DNA of 6,480 nt from an uncultured Oxalobacteraceae bacterium (GCA_937996605.1 CALKVB010000483.1:1-6480), one strand, 5' to 3'. Numbered from the stretch's first letter, positions 1 to 5,706 are shown. Notes: generated by a model not told the origin, from the sequence alone. Numbers and translations: made by a program.

Positions 1-10
1 ATTCATCACA

Positions 11-49
11 AACTAAGCTACCACTAAATGAGCTACGACTAGCTTAGTT
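11..49. repeat. 10-bp perfect inverted repeat
   Basis: AACTAAGCTA at 11-20 is matched by its reverse complement TAGCTTAGTT at 40-49, with 19 bases between. The short word GAGCT also recurs nearby (30-34 and 58-62). There is no T-run after the second arm, so it is not an obvious terminator. It could be an operator or the tail of a structure that starts outside the window. The arms are seen directly; function is unknown. Confidence 0.45.
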
Positions 50-78
50 CACTGAGTGAGCTAACTACCTTATCTATC

Positions 79-126
79 GAGATTGATCTATTGAGATCAG
101 TCTCTAGCCTCCTTCTTTTGTTTTTG
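79..126 (+). terminator. Possible intrinsic terminator of a gene upstream of the window
   Basis: Bases 79-89 and 94-104 form an 11-pair stem (one G-U pair) around a four-base loop ATTG. A pyrimidine-rich, T-rich run follows from about 107 to 126, containing TTTTG and TTTTTG. The stem is A+T-rich and the T-run starts several bases after it, so this is only a moderate match to a Rho-independent terminator. It would fit a plus-strand gene ending left of the window. Confidence 0.35.
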
Positions 127-221
127 TTCGGCCTCCATTGAGGTCGATTTAACCCCGTGTACGGCAATTTGAAGTCAATATTCGATGGCTTCGTACACTT
201 TTTTCTTGAAAGTAGAAGTAT

Positions 222-896
222 ATGTTTTCAGTTTCATTACGCCAGTTGGTGGCAGCAACAATCGCATTCACCAGTTTAAGTGCTGCGGCACAAGATCGCC
301 CAGCAGCAGCCGTAACACCGACAACACCTGCCACATCGGCGGCTGTCAGCAAAGGACTCCATTTCGTTGCAAATGCCGGGTTTAGTTTTGGTGGGGATAC
401 GATAGCCATCGCTCAATATACCGATGGTAGTGATCAAAGAATCAAAGCTGGCGGTATGCTGGAATTTGGCGGCGGTGTTATTTATGAAGCGAGCGATCTT
501 CCTCTCGCCGCGCAATTAACCGCCAACTATCATGTGAATGATACCGATGCAAATAACGGAACCATGCGTTTCCATCGTTTCCCAATTGAAGCAACTTTGT
601 TTTATACCGGTGTCGAACAATGGCGTTTTGGTATAGGCGCGCGTTCAGTACAATCACCGCGTTACGTCTCACAAATCAAAGGTGCGGTGTCAGAGACTCT
701 AGAATTTGACAATACGACGGGTGCAATCGCCGAGGTTGGCTATGCTATTTCTCCTAAACTGTGGGTGAATTTCCGTTATGTTTCTGAGAAATACAACGCC
801 AATAAGTACACGGTCGGTAGTCGTTCTGTCTCTGTGCGCTCGATTGCGCCGGTGAAAGGTGATCACGTCGCGATCTCTGCTAGTTATCAGTTCTAA
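222..896 (+). CDS. Small outer-membrane beta-barrel protein (unassigned family)
   Basis: This encodes 224 residues. Residues 1-23 form a Sec signal peptide: a short basic start (Arg7), a hydrophobic core, and a signal-peptidase I site after Ala-Ala-Ala23, followed by Gln-Asp. A low-complexity Ala/Thr/Pro linker spans about 25-45. The rest alternates polar and hydrophobic residues with many Gly and aromatic residues, typical of amphipathic beta-strands, and the protein ends Tyr-Gln-Phe; a terminal Phe is the usual BAM recognition signal. The size suits an 8-stranded barrel, but I cannot name the family (OmpW-like or a general OM beta-barrel is possible). ATG 222 is fixed by a stop codon three codons upstream in frame (TAG, 213-215). 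The ribosome site is weak (AGAAG at 214-218, close to the start). No partner gene is evident; it is followed by two hairpins and the YccA-type gene. Confidence 0.8.
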   Translation: MFSVSLRQLVAATIAFTSLSAAAQDRPAAAVTPTTPATSAAVSKGLHFVANAGFSFGGDTIAIAQYTDGSDQRIKAGGMLEFGGGVIYEASDLPLAAQLTANYHVNDTDANNGTMRFHRFPIEATLFYTGVEQWRFGIGARSVQSPRYVSQIKGAVSETLEFDNTTGAIAEVGYAISPKLWVNFRYVSEKYNANKYTVGSRSVSVRSIAPVKGDHVAISASYQF

Positions 897-915
897 ATTG
901 AAATATTTTTCAATT
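896..915 (+). repeat. A+T-rich hairpin at the stop codon
   Basis: AATTGAAA (896-903) and TTTCAATT (908-915) are perfect 8-base inverted arms around a four-base loop. The left arm begins on the last base of the stop codon of the barrel gene. No T-run follows. It could stabilise the 3' end of the message or help termination together with the G+C-rich hairpin at 967-994. Confidence 0.45.
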
Positions 916-966
916 ACCTGAGGCAGATTGCTTTAAACAGTAAATGACGTTAAGCTTTTGCCACGT

Positions 967-994
967 CGCGAGTGCTGCAGTTCTACCACTCGCG
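967..994 (+). terminator. G+C-rich hairpin, possible weak terminator after the barrel gene
   Basis: CGCGAGTG (967-974) and CACTCGCG (987-994) are perfect 8-base arms with a 12-base loop. Only a short TTT (999-1001) follows, so as an intrinsic terminator it is poor. Placed 70 bases after the barrel gene's stop and 33 bases before the next start, it may partly separate the two transcription units or protect the upstream mRNA end. Confidence 0.4.
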
Positions 995-1027
995 GCAGTT
1001 TGACACTATTAAAAATAAAGGGAAAAC

Positions 1028-1705
1028 ATGGAAATCGCTAGCGCACAAGAGGGTTTTAGCCCATCACGTGAGAAATTTATCGGACGTACATTCAACCATC
1101 TAGGTGCCGCAATTGTTGGCTTCACCTTGATTGAATGCGCATTGTTTATGAGCGGTGCCGCAGAGAGTTTGGCGCGCGCAATGTTTGCCTTGCCTTGGTT
1201 GGCGATTATCGGAGCATTTATGTTGGTCGGCTGGTTAGCGACACGTACTGCGCATTCGGCGACGAGTAAAGGTGCGCAATATGCAGCTTTAGTGGCCTAT
1301 GTCGTTGCTGAAGCCTTGTTGTTTGTGCCGATTTTGTTCATTGCTAATTCTGTCGCTCCAGGCATGATTACCAATGCGGCTGTAGTGACTTTAGTGGCGA
1401 CGGGTGGCTTGATTGCGGTTGCGTATACATCACGTAAAGACTTCAGCTTCTTGGGCAGTGTCTTGAAATGGGGCGGTATCTTGGCCCTGGTATTGATTGT
1501 ATGTGGTGCGATTTTTGGTTTCCAATTAGGCTTGTTCTTCTCAGTCGCCATGGTGGGTTTAGCGGGCGCGGCAATTTTGTATGACGCATCAAACATCTTC
1601 CATCACTATGACGAAGATCGTTATGTTGGTGCTGCTTTGGAATTGTTCGCTTCGATCGCGATGATGTTCTGGTACGTATTACGTATCTTTATGAGCCGTG
1701 ATTAA
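1028..1705 (+). CDS. Bax inhibitor-1 / YccA family inner-membrane protein
   Basis: This encodes 225 residues with seven predicted membrane helices (roughly 26-44, 54-71, 84-108, 116-133, 149-165, 166-185, 200-221). Family marks are AYTSRKDFS at 132-140, the ILYDASNI segment with Asp186, and a C-terminal helix ending YVLRIF. In E. coli, YccA is an FtsH substrate and modulator; BI-1 homologues such as B. subtilis YetJ leak calcium through a two-aspartate pH sensor. Here the first Asp is present (Asp186) but the position of the second reads Ser209 in ELFASIAMMF, as I recall for YccA-type members, so YetJ-like gating should not be assumed. The start has a good ribosome site (AAAGGGA, 1017-1023). 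The message ends at the terminator 1774-1814, so the gene appears monocistronic or last in its unit. Family assignment is firm; physiological role is inferred. Confidence 0.93.
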   Translation: MEIASAQEGFSPSREKFIGRTFNHLGAAIVGFTLIECALFMSGAAESLARAMFALPWLAIIGAFMLVGWLATRTAHSATSKGAQYAALVAYVVAEALLFVPILFIANSVAPGMITNAAVVTLVATGGLIAVAYTSRKDFSFLGSVLKWGGILALVLIVCGAIFGFQLGLFFSVAMVGLAGAAILYDASNIFHHYDEDRYVGAALELFASIAMMFWYVLRIFMSRD

Positions 1706-1722
1706 TACAGTCACTCTGTATT
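1704..1722 (+). repeat. Small hairpin overlapping the stop codon of the YccA-like gene
   Basis: AATACAG (1704-1710) and CTGTATT (1716-1722) are perfect 7-base arms around TCACT. The left arm starts inside the TAA stop. No T-run follows. The true terminator is 50 bases further on, so this is probably only a 3'-end structure. Confidence 0.4.
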
Positions 1723-1773
1723 GAGTCGACGTTGACGGTACGCAAAATCTATTTGTTGTACCCGATTAAAATG

Positions 1774-1814
1774 AGCCAGTGTCTGTTCTCTTGAACTACA
1801 CTGGCTTTTTTCTT
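1774..1814 (+). terminator. Intrinsic terminator of the YccA-like gene
   Basis: AGCCAGTGT (1774-1782) pairs perfectly with ACACTGGCT (1798-1806) across a 15-base loop, and the stem runs straight into six T residues (1806-1811) followed by CTT. This is a textbook Rho-independent terminator on the plus strand. It makes the downstream metal transporter a separate transcription unit whose promoter must lie within or just after this region. Confidence 0.85.
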
Positions 1815-1878
1815 AGCTGTTTGCGTTTTTCTTATCTACGCAGATAGTAAGAACTTCGATAGCGAATAGGAACTCATC

Positions 1879-3180
1879 GTGCGTAAGTTACCTCGTATCC
1901 ATCCGCAGCATCCACATGCAACCGCTCACCACAAACGCGGTGTGGCCTCGCGTTTTGCGCAATTTCGGCACAAAGGTGCGGGGGCGATCGCTGCTTTCTT
2001 GGCGGTGCTGGGCCCTGGTTTGCTCGCGGGTTTGTCCGATGATGACCCTGCCGGTATCACCACTTATTCAGTATTGGGTACAGATTTTGGCTATCGCTTG
2101 CTGTGGATCATTCCCTTCTCGACTATTTTGCTCGTGCAGTTTCATATGCTGGCGGTGCGTATTGGCGCAGCGACAGGGAAAGGTTTTGTTGCTGTCATTC
2201 GCCACCATTGGGGTAAGTTCTGGGGCTACGCCGCCGTGGTCGGATTATTGTTCGCCAACTTCGGCACCATCTGTGCGGAGTATGCCGGAATTTCAGCCGC
2301 GCTCGGTTTGATACAAGTACCCGCATGGCTCAGTGCCCCGATTGCAGGCGCATTGATTTGCGCGGTTGTGATCTTTGGCTCTTTCCATCGCGTCGAGCGT
2401 ATCCTCTTATTGATTTCCGCAAGTCTGGCCTTGTATATCGTCGACGGTATTTTGGCTGCCCCTGATTGGAACGCAGTTGTTCATCAATCTTTGATTCCCC
2501 ATTTCCCGAATGACCACGCAGGGTGGGTAGCAATCGCAGCGACCTTGGGTACAACGCTAGCACCATGGGGCCTAGCCTTCATTCAATCGTATGCCGTCGA
2601 TAAGAAAATTACGGTAGCAAATTTAAAGTGGGAGCGTGTTGATGTCGTGATTGGTTCCATCTTGACTGGCATCATCGGTGTGGCAATTGCAGTGGCCTGT
2701 GCCGCGACATTGCATAAATCCGGCATCCATATTGTCGATGCGAGTGATGCGGCCGCCGCCTTGAAGCCATTAGCGGGTTCATTCGCCACAGTGTTGTTTG
2801 GCGTTGGTTTGCTGGGGGCTTCTCTATTAGCCGCTGCTATCGTCCCTTTGGCGACCGCATATTCGATTGCGGAGGGTATCGGCGCCCCAGCCTCGCTCGA
2901 TCTTGATTCCAAACACTTTCAGTTCTTCTATGCAGCATTTGTCGTATTGACGGTAGCTGCCGCCAGTGTTGTTTCTATACCGGGTTTGCCTCTAATTCCT
3001 TTGATTTATTCCAGCCAAGTCGTTAATGCAGTGCTACTTCCCTTGCATGCAATCGCTTTATATCTGCTAGCGAGCAATTCGAATCTAATGGGCGATGCTG
3101 CCATCGGTTTGAAGAATCGCGTTGCGGTCATCCTGAGTATTTTCTTGATTCTCGCTTGCGTTGCTGCTTTAGCGCTTTAA
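1879..3180 (+). CDS. NRAMP-family divalent metal transporter, atypical metal site
   Basis: This encodes a 433-residue inner-membrane protein with about 11 hydrophobic helices, the usual NRAMP (SLC11/MntH) size. The GPG entry to helix 1 (residues 45-47) and the GLSDDDPAG motif (51-59) match the NRAMP DPGN region, but read DPAG (Asp56 to Gly59). In helix 6 the usual MPH motif is APW (Ala228-Pro229-Trp230). In characterised transporters the DPGN Asp and Asn and the helix-6 Met bind the metal, so two side-chain ligands are missing and substrate may not be Mn/Fe. The N-terminus holds five His within residues 8-18. Translation starts at GTG 1879 with AGGAA at 1868-1872, a 6-base spacing; an ATG start at this site is absent. 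It stands alone between the terminator at 1774-1814 and the Pho-box gene. No MntR or Fur site is obvious. Export or import of Mg, Mn or another metal remains open. Confidence 0.88.
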   Translation: MRKLPRIHPQHPHATAHHKRGVASRFAQFRHKGAGAIAAFLAVLGPGLLAGLSDDDPAGITTYSVLGTDFGYRLLWIIPFSTILLVQFHMLAVRIGAATGKGFVAVIRHHWGKFWGYAAVVGLLFANFGTICAEYAGISAALGLIQVPAWLSAPIAGALICAVVIFGSFHRVERILLLISASLALYIVDGILAAPDWNAVVHQSLIPHFPNDHAGWVAIAATLGTTLAPWGLAFIQSYAVDKKITVANLKWERVDVVIGSILTGIIGVAIAVACAATLHKSGIHIVDASDAAAALKPLAGSFATVLFGVGLLGASLLAAAIVPLATAYSIAEGIGAPASLDLDSKHFQFFYAAFVVLTVAAASVVSIPGLPLIPLIYSSQVVNAVLLPLHAIALYLLASNSNLMGDAAIGLKNRVAVILSIFLILACVAALAL

Positions 3181-3262
3181 TTTTTCATACCTAGATACTG
3201 CGTACGTAGATGCTTGTTGCGTCATTCTGACACGCTGTCTGAAATTTATCACGATCTTTGTT

Positions 3263-3284
3263 TTGTCATGCAACTGTCATATTT
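3263..3284 (+). promoter_or_regulatory. Pho box (PhoB-binding site)
   Basis: TTGTCAT (3263-3269) and CTGTCAT (3274-3280) are two direct 7-base repeats with an 11-base period, each followed by a four-base segment (GCAA, ATTT). This matches the known Pho box, consensus CTGTCATAAAACTGTCATA, almost perfectly in the repeats. It lies 78 bases before the start of the Gly/Cys-tailed gene, in the correct orientation. The match is seen in the sequence; control by PhoB and phosphate starvation is inferred. Confidence 0.8.
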
Positions 3285-3290
3285 GCGATG

Positions 3291-3296
3291 TACGCT
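3291..3296 (+). promoter_or_regulatory. -10 element of the Pho-box promoter
   Basis: TACGCT begins exactly 10 bases after the second CTGTCAT repeat, the spacing used in PhoB-activated promoters such as E. coli phoA, where the Pho box replaces the -35 element. The hexamer keeps the key TA...T positions. Transcription would start near 3303, giving a purine-rich leader of about 59 bases with AAAGGAGA at 3348-3354. Confidence 0.55.
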
Positions 3297-3361
3297 CACA
3301 TTTGAAAACCAGAGAAAAAGAGAAGTTAAAAAACTAAAAACAACAATAAAGGAGAAAGCAA

Positions 3362-4186
3362 ATGCTGAAACACATCAGTAGCAAAATAAAACAAACTTGG
3401 CTGCATTATCGTTACCAACAAGTTGTGCAGCGCTCTCGCTTTCAGCGAGAACTTGAAGAGCTGCCACCCGGTCTCTTCGAACATTGGCAAGAATGCGCAC
3501 CACAAGAATTTCATGGCATCCCGACGGATGCCATTTTTTTCATCCGTGCTGCTGAAGGCTTGATGATGTTCTTTGATTTCGTACGGCACAGCGAACGTGC
3601 TTGTGGCCTACCGTCTAAAGCCGCGGACTCGGTATGGCATGCATGGTTGAGTCTGCCACACGCTGAGCAACAGGGCTTGCACATCGAGGGTTTCTGTCGC
3701 CGCCACTTCAACCGTGAAATACCGCATCTAGAGGCGGAAAAGATGCCGGTGGCGATCTCAGATGCGCTAGCCAATACACTGGTGTCTGCACGCATGCGTG
3801 GTGGATATCAGCTCGCTGGCCCTTACCTCCCTCTCTTGTTCACACTGGATCGTCGACTCAAAATGCCGATGGGCTATGCCTACCGTATCAAGGATTATGG
3901 CGTTGGTTTGCAAGACATGGACAGTAAGGGGCGCGCCATCGGTAAGTTGAGTTTTCCGACAACGCTAGACCCGTTCTACTTGCTGTCGGTGGGATTGATC
4001 AATCAAAGCGCGTTTGATGCCTACCGCACAGAAAAAAACAAACATGATGCGGCGATGCTCTCCAGCGCAGGTTCTTCATGTGGCAGCACCTCAAGTTGTG
4101 ATGCCGGTAGCGGTGGGTGTTCTGACGGAGGTGGCTGCGGAAGCTCTTGTGGCGGCGGCTGTGGTGGCGGTGGTTGCGGTTCCTAA
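3362..4186 (+). CDS. Uncharacterised protein with WH/FC/H core and Gly-Cys-rich tail (GRDP-like)
   Basis: This encodes 274 residues with no signal peptide or clear membrane helix, so it is probably cytoplasmic. The first 35 residues are basic and helical. The core carries a spaced signature: D89-x2-W92-H93-x2-WL, then F111-C112, then H122. This resembles the Asp/Trp-His ... Phe-Cys ... His pattern of glycine-rich-domain (DUF1399/GRDP-like) proteins, but I infer this by eye only. Residues 236-274 are almost entirely Gly, Ser and Cys, with Cys at 240, 246, 253, 259, 263, 267 and 272. The tail could bind metal, act as a thiol buffer, or be modified. The start is well supported: AAAGGAGA (3348-3354), 7 bases before ATG. 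A Pho box and matching -10 lie upstream, so phosphate starvation probably induces it. An AlkD-like gene follows after 41 bases without a visible terminator and may be cotranscribed. Function is unknown. Confidence 0.85.
   Translation: MLKHISSKIKQTWLHYRYQQVVQRSRFQRELEELPPGLFEHWQECAPQEFHGIPTDAIFFIRAAEGLMMFFDFVRHSERACGLPSKAADSVWHAWLSLPHAEQQGLHIEGFCRRHFNREIPHLEAEKMPVAISDALANTLVSARMRGGYQLAGPYLPLLFTLDRRLKMPMGYAYRIKDYGVGLQDMDSKGRAIGKLSFPTTLDPFYLLSVGLINQSAFDAYRTEKNKHDAAMLSSAGSSCGSTSSCDAGSGGCSDGGGCGSSCGGGCGGGGCGS
4068..4183 (+). repeat. Low-complexity GGN/TGY-rich coding repeat
   Basis: This is the DNA that encodes the Gly/Ser/Cys tail. It is a run of GGN and TGY codons, most regular at 4128-4180, where GGCGGCGGCTGT-like units recur. 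Such a tract is prone to slippage, so tail length probably varies between strains. It also opens the other two plus-strand frames, producing spurious reading frames that are not genes. Confidence 0.6.
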
Positions 4187-4227
4187 GTTACACTAGAAAT
4201 CCACTCCTATTATGCGATTGCGAACCC

Positions 4228-4911
4228 ATGCAAGCTCCCGACTATTTTGAGCAAATTCAACAAAGTTTGTTGAGCCATGCGCGCCCAGAAAATATGGCTG
4301 GCATGGAGGCTTATATGCTGCATCAATTTTCTTTCCTCGGCATAAAGACGCCAGAACGCCGCGCGTTAATCAAGGCCTTAGGCCAGCCTATGTTTAGTGC
4401 AGAAGAAGTATTGCAACTAGCTGAGGCGCTGTGGGGTTTGCGATATCGTGAGTATCACTACGTGGCGATCGATACATTGGCGCGGCATAAGAAAGTGCTG
4501 CAGCAGGAACATGTTCCCGAATTAATTCGCTTAGCACAACAGCATAGTTGGTGGGATAGCGTCGATGGCTTGAATGCAGTGGTAGGCGATATCTTGTTGA
4601 TTGCAAAAAAACGAGGGCAGCCTGTTCGCGATGTGATGGATCAGGCCTTACAGCATGAGGTGATGTGGGTGCGACGTATGGCGATGACGCATCAACTGGG
4701 TTGGCGTCTCGATACTGATGCCCAAGGCTTGGCTTCTTATGCGAAGTCGCTAGCAAAAGAAGAGGATTTTTTTATTCGCAAAGCGATCGGTTGGGCGTTT
4801 CGCGACTACGCTCGTTGGAACCCAATTTTTGTCCGTGAATTTTTCGCGCAGAACGAGAAAGACTTTGCCAAATTGAGTGTACGTGAAGCACTCAAACATC
4901 TTGGTTCTTAG
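4228..4911 (+). CDS. AlkD-type DNA alkylation repair glycosylase
   Basis: This encodes 227 residues, close to B. cereus AlkD (237), and is helical throughout as expected for an all-HEAT-repeat protein. AlkD excises N3- and N7-alkylated purines without base flipping. Its key residues are visible: SWWDSVD places Trp109 and Asp113 at the same numbers as catalytic Trp109 and Asp113 of B. cereus AlkD, and Trp189 in AIGWAFRDYARWNP corresponds to its Trp187. I chose ATG 4228 (MQAPDYFEQ) because family members begin near this helix. A longer in-frame start at 4147 would add 27 residues read from the out-of-frame Gly/Cys repeat of the preceding gene, which is implausible. The ribosome site is weak, suggesting coupling to the upstream gene (41-base gap). 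Convergent with the HxlR regulator. The glycosylase assignment is firm. Confidence 0.92.
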   Translation: MQAPDYFEQIQQSLLSHARPENMAGMEAYMLHQFSFLGIKTPERRALIKALGQPMFSAEEVLQLAEALWGLRYREYHYVAIDTLARHKKVLQQEHVPELIRLAQQHSWWDSVDGLNAVVGDILLIAKKRGQPVRDVMDQALQHEVMWVRRMAMTHQLGWRLDTDAQGLASYAKSLAKEEDFFIRKAIGWAFRDYARWNPIFVREFFAQNEKDFAKLSVREALKHLGS

Positions 4912-4966
4912 TGTTAATGTCGGTGTCGACTTCGCTCAGGAGGGTGATTTTGCAGCGTAAGCTTGC

Positions 4967-5449
4967 TTAGTCTGACGCGGTCTCTTCGTTCTGCGTTTGC
5001 GCATTGGGTTCTAGGCGCAGATTGTGAATGGAAAGATCACCACCGCAGTGTGAGCAGCGTTGGCCCGCCTGAGTCAACTCGCCGCAGTCTAAATGACGCA
5101 GACGATTTGGCGCCTCTTCAGCGCAAGGGAAGTAGTCATCGCTGTAGCGCATCATTTCTAACAGCATGGGCAACATCGCATAGCCAGCACGTGCGAGTTT
5201 ATATTCGTAACGCGGTGGTCGCTCTTGATACGGTATTTTTTTAATTAAGCCGGCTTCCATCATGCGTTGCAGGCGATTGGTCAAAATATTCGTCGCCGCA
5301 CCGCTAGCCTTTTGCAATTCATCAAACTTGTGCGGACGTTTAAACAGCTCGCGCAAGATCAGTAAAATCCATTCGTCACCGACCAGTCGCGCAGTGCGCG
5401 CAAGCGGGCAGGCGATGCTAGTGGCGGCAACTTCGGTTTTCTTATTCAT
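4967..5449 (-). CDS. HxlR-family winged-helix regulator with zinc-ribbon-like tail
   Basis: This encodes 160 residues from ATG 5449. Residues 12-100 are the HxlR (DUF24) domain: SIACPLARTARLVGDEW with the conserved N-terminal Cys14, the recognition region around FDELQKASGAATNILTNRL, and the wing YQERPPRYEY. In YodB, HypR and similar proteins this Cys senses quinones, aldehydes or oxidants. The C-terminal extension has H119-x2-C122-x9-C132-x2-C135, a possible zinc site; many HxlR proteins stop near 110-120 residues. An upstream in-frame GTG at 5509 would add 20 residues not typical of the family, so the Met before Asn-Lys-Lys is preferred; its ribosome site is weak. It diverges from a secreted-protein gene and a GST, with two palindromic boxes between, so it probably controls them and perhaps itself. 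Confidence 0.93.
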   Translation of the reverse strand: MNKKTEVAATSIACPLARTARLVGDEWILLILRELFKRPHKFDELQKASGAATNILTNRLQRMMEAGLIKKIPYQERPPRYEYKLARAGYAMLPMLLEMMRYSDDYFPCAEEAPNRLRHLDCGELTQAGQRCSHCGGDLSIHNLRLEPNAQTQNEETASD

Positions 5450-5530
5450 GATCTTTTCAGCGCTTTCGTTTTTGGGGAGAGGTGTAAAGCGTCTCACGGT
5501 AGCTCTCACATTGTGTTCTTGATTTTACAC

Positions 5531-5547
5531 ACTTGCAAAATGAAAGT
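5531..5547. promoter_or_regulatory. Operator box 1, likely HxlR site
   Basis: ACTTGCAAAATGAAAGT is an imperfect 17-bp palindrome: ACTT/AAGT outer arms and CA/TG inner pairs around AAA, with one mismatched position (G/A). This has the ACTTnC...GnAAGT shape reported for HxlR-family operators. It covers the -35 element of the plus-strand promoter, so binding should block RNA polymerase. Its near twin lies 41 bp downstream. The sequence is seen; the regulator is inferred from adjacency. Confidence 0.75.
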
Positions 5548-5561
5548 CTATGTAATATGAT
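5533..5561 (+). promoter_or_regulatory. Sigma-70 promoter for the secreted-protein gene
   Basis: The -35 is TTGCAA (5533-5538), the spacer is 17 bases, and the -10 is TATGAT (5556-5561). Expected start is near 5568, about 180 bases before the ATG at 5750. Operator box 1 overlaps the -35 and operator box 2 covers the region just after the start site, so both boxes are placed for repression. For the regulator gene, a minus-strand TAAAAT (5527-5522) is a possible -10, but no good -35 is visible. Confidence 0.65.
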
Positions 5562-5562
5562 G

Positions 5563-5597
5563 CGCTTAGTTACTTGCATTTTGAAAGTAACTAAGCG
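5563..5597. promoter_or_regulatory. Operator box 2 within a 35-bp near-perfect palindrome
   Basis: ACTTGCATTTTGAAAGT (5572-5588) differs from box 1 only in the central AAA/TTT. It sits inside a larger palindrome: 13 bases at 5563-5575 match the complement of 5585-5597 exactly, and the centre adds CA/TG pairs, leaving one mismatched pair plus a three-base centre. Since transcription should start near 5568, inside the left arm, the full palindrome cannot form in RNA, so a DNA operator role is more likely than a hairpin. Confidence 0.75.
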
Positions 5598-5600
5598 TCA

Positions 5601-5638
5601 GGCGATGTTCTTTGGGTCTTTTTTGCAAAGGAATCGCC
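5601..5638 (+). ncRNA. Leader hairpin 1
   Basis: GGCGAT (5601-5606) pairs with ATCGCC (5633-5638) and CTTTG (5610-5614) pairs with CAAAG (5626-5630), with a small internal loop. The apical loop contains six T (5619-5624). It is followed by a non-T-rich sequence, so it is not a terminator. It lies in the untranslated leader of the secreted-protein gene. Confidence 0.5.
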
Positions 5639-5651
5639 CTTATTGAATCCG

Positions 5652-5706
5652 CGATCTGGCACCCAGATCGAGCAAGGAAACTTGCCAAGAATAGCGAACA
5701 GGCAAG
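5652..5706 (+). ncRNA. Leader hairpin 2 and two competing hairpins
   Basis: CGATCTGG (5652-5659) and CCAGATCG (5663-5670) form a perfect 8-pair stem with a three-base loop. One base later, GCAAG (5672-5676) and CTTGC (5681-5685) form a 5-pair stem closed by GAAA, a GNRA tetraloop. The same strand CTTGCC (5681-5686) can instead pair with GGCAAG (5701-5706). The two states exclude each other. The alternative ends 31 bases before the ribosome site (5737-5742). This may be a cis-regulatory leader; I do not recognise a known riboswitch class. Confidence 0.45.

Noticed and set aside
169..199. Promoter TTGAAG / TACACT before the barrel gene
   Set aside because: The spacer is 19 bases and the -10 is weak, so it is not listed as a feature. 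The real promoter may lie elsewhere in 105-200.
1297..1596. Minus-strand reading frame inside the YccA-like gene
   Set aside because: It is antisense to a conserved membrane protein, and its Lys/Pro/Thr-rich product is what the complement of hydrophobic codons yields.
3220..3240. Second Pho box or dyad near CTGACACGCTGTCTGA
   Set aside because: GTCAT and CTGTCT words occur, but not at the 11-base period and not in phase with the clear box at 3263. The dyad has only four pairs.
4185..4213. Promoter with TATTAT (4208-4213) before alkD
   Set aside because: There is no acceptable -35 at 16-18 bases upstream, and the start would leave a leader of only about 8 bases without a ribosome site.
4147..4227. 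Longer start for the AlkD-type gene
   Set aside because: The extra 27 residues are Trp/Arg-rich translation of the other gene's GGN/TGY repeat in a different frame, with no family resemblance. ATG 4228 matches AlkD length and catalytic residue numbering.
4394..4756. 120-residue minus-strand reading frame inside alkD
   Set aside because: It lies wholly opposite a well-supported gene, has no ribosome site or recognisable domain, and is explained as a shadow of the coding frame.
4912..4966. Bidirectional terminator between alkD and the HxlR gene
   Set aside because: Only a 5-pair stem with a two-base gap (4958-4969) is present and no T-run follows on either strand.
5450..5509. GTG start extending the HxlR regulator by 20 residues
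   Set aside because: The added Arg-rich stretch is not typical of HxlR proteins. The Met at 5449 gives the usual short lead before the CPLAR motif.
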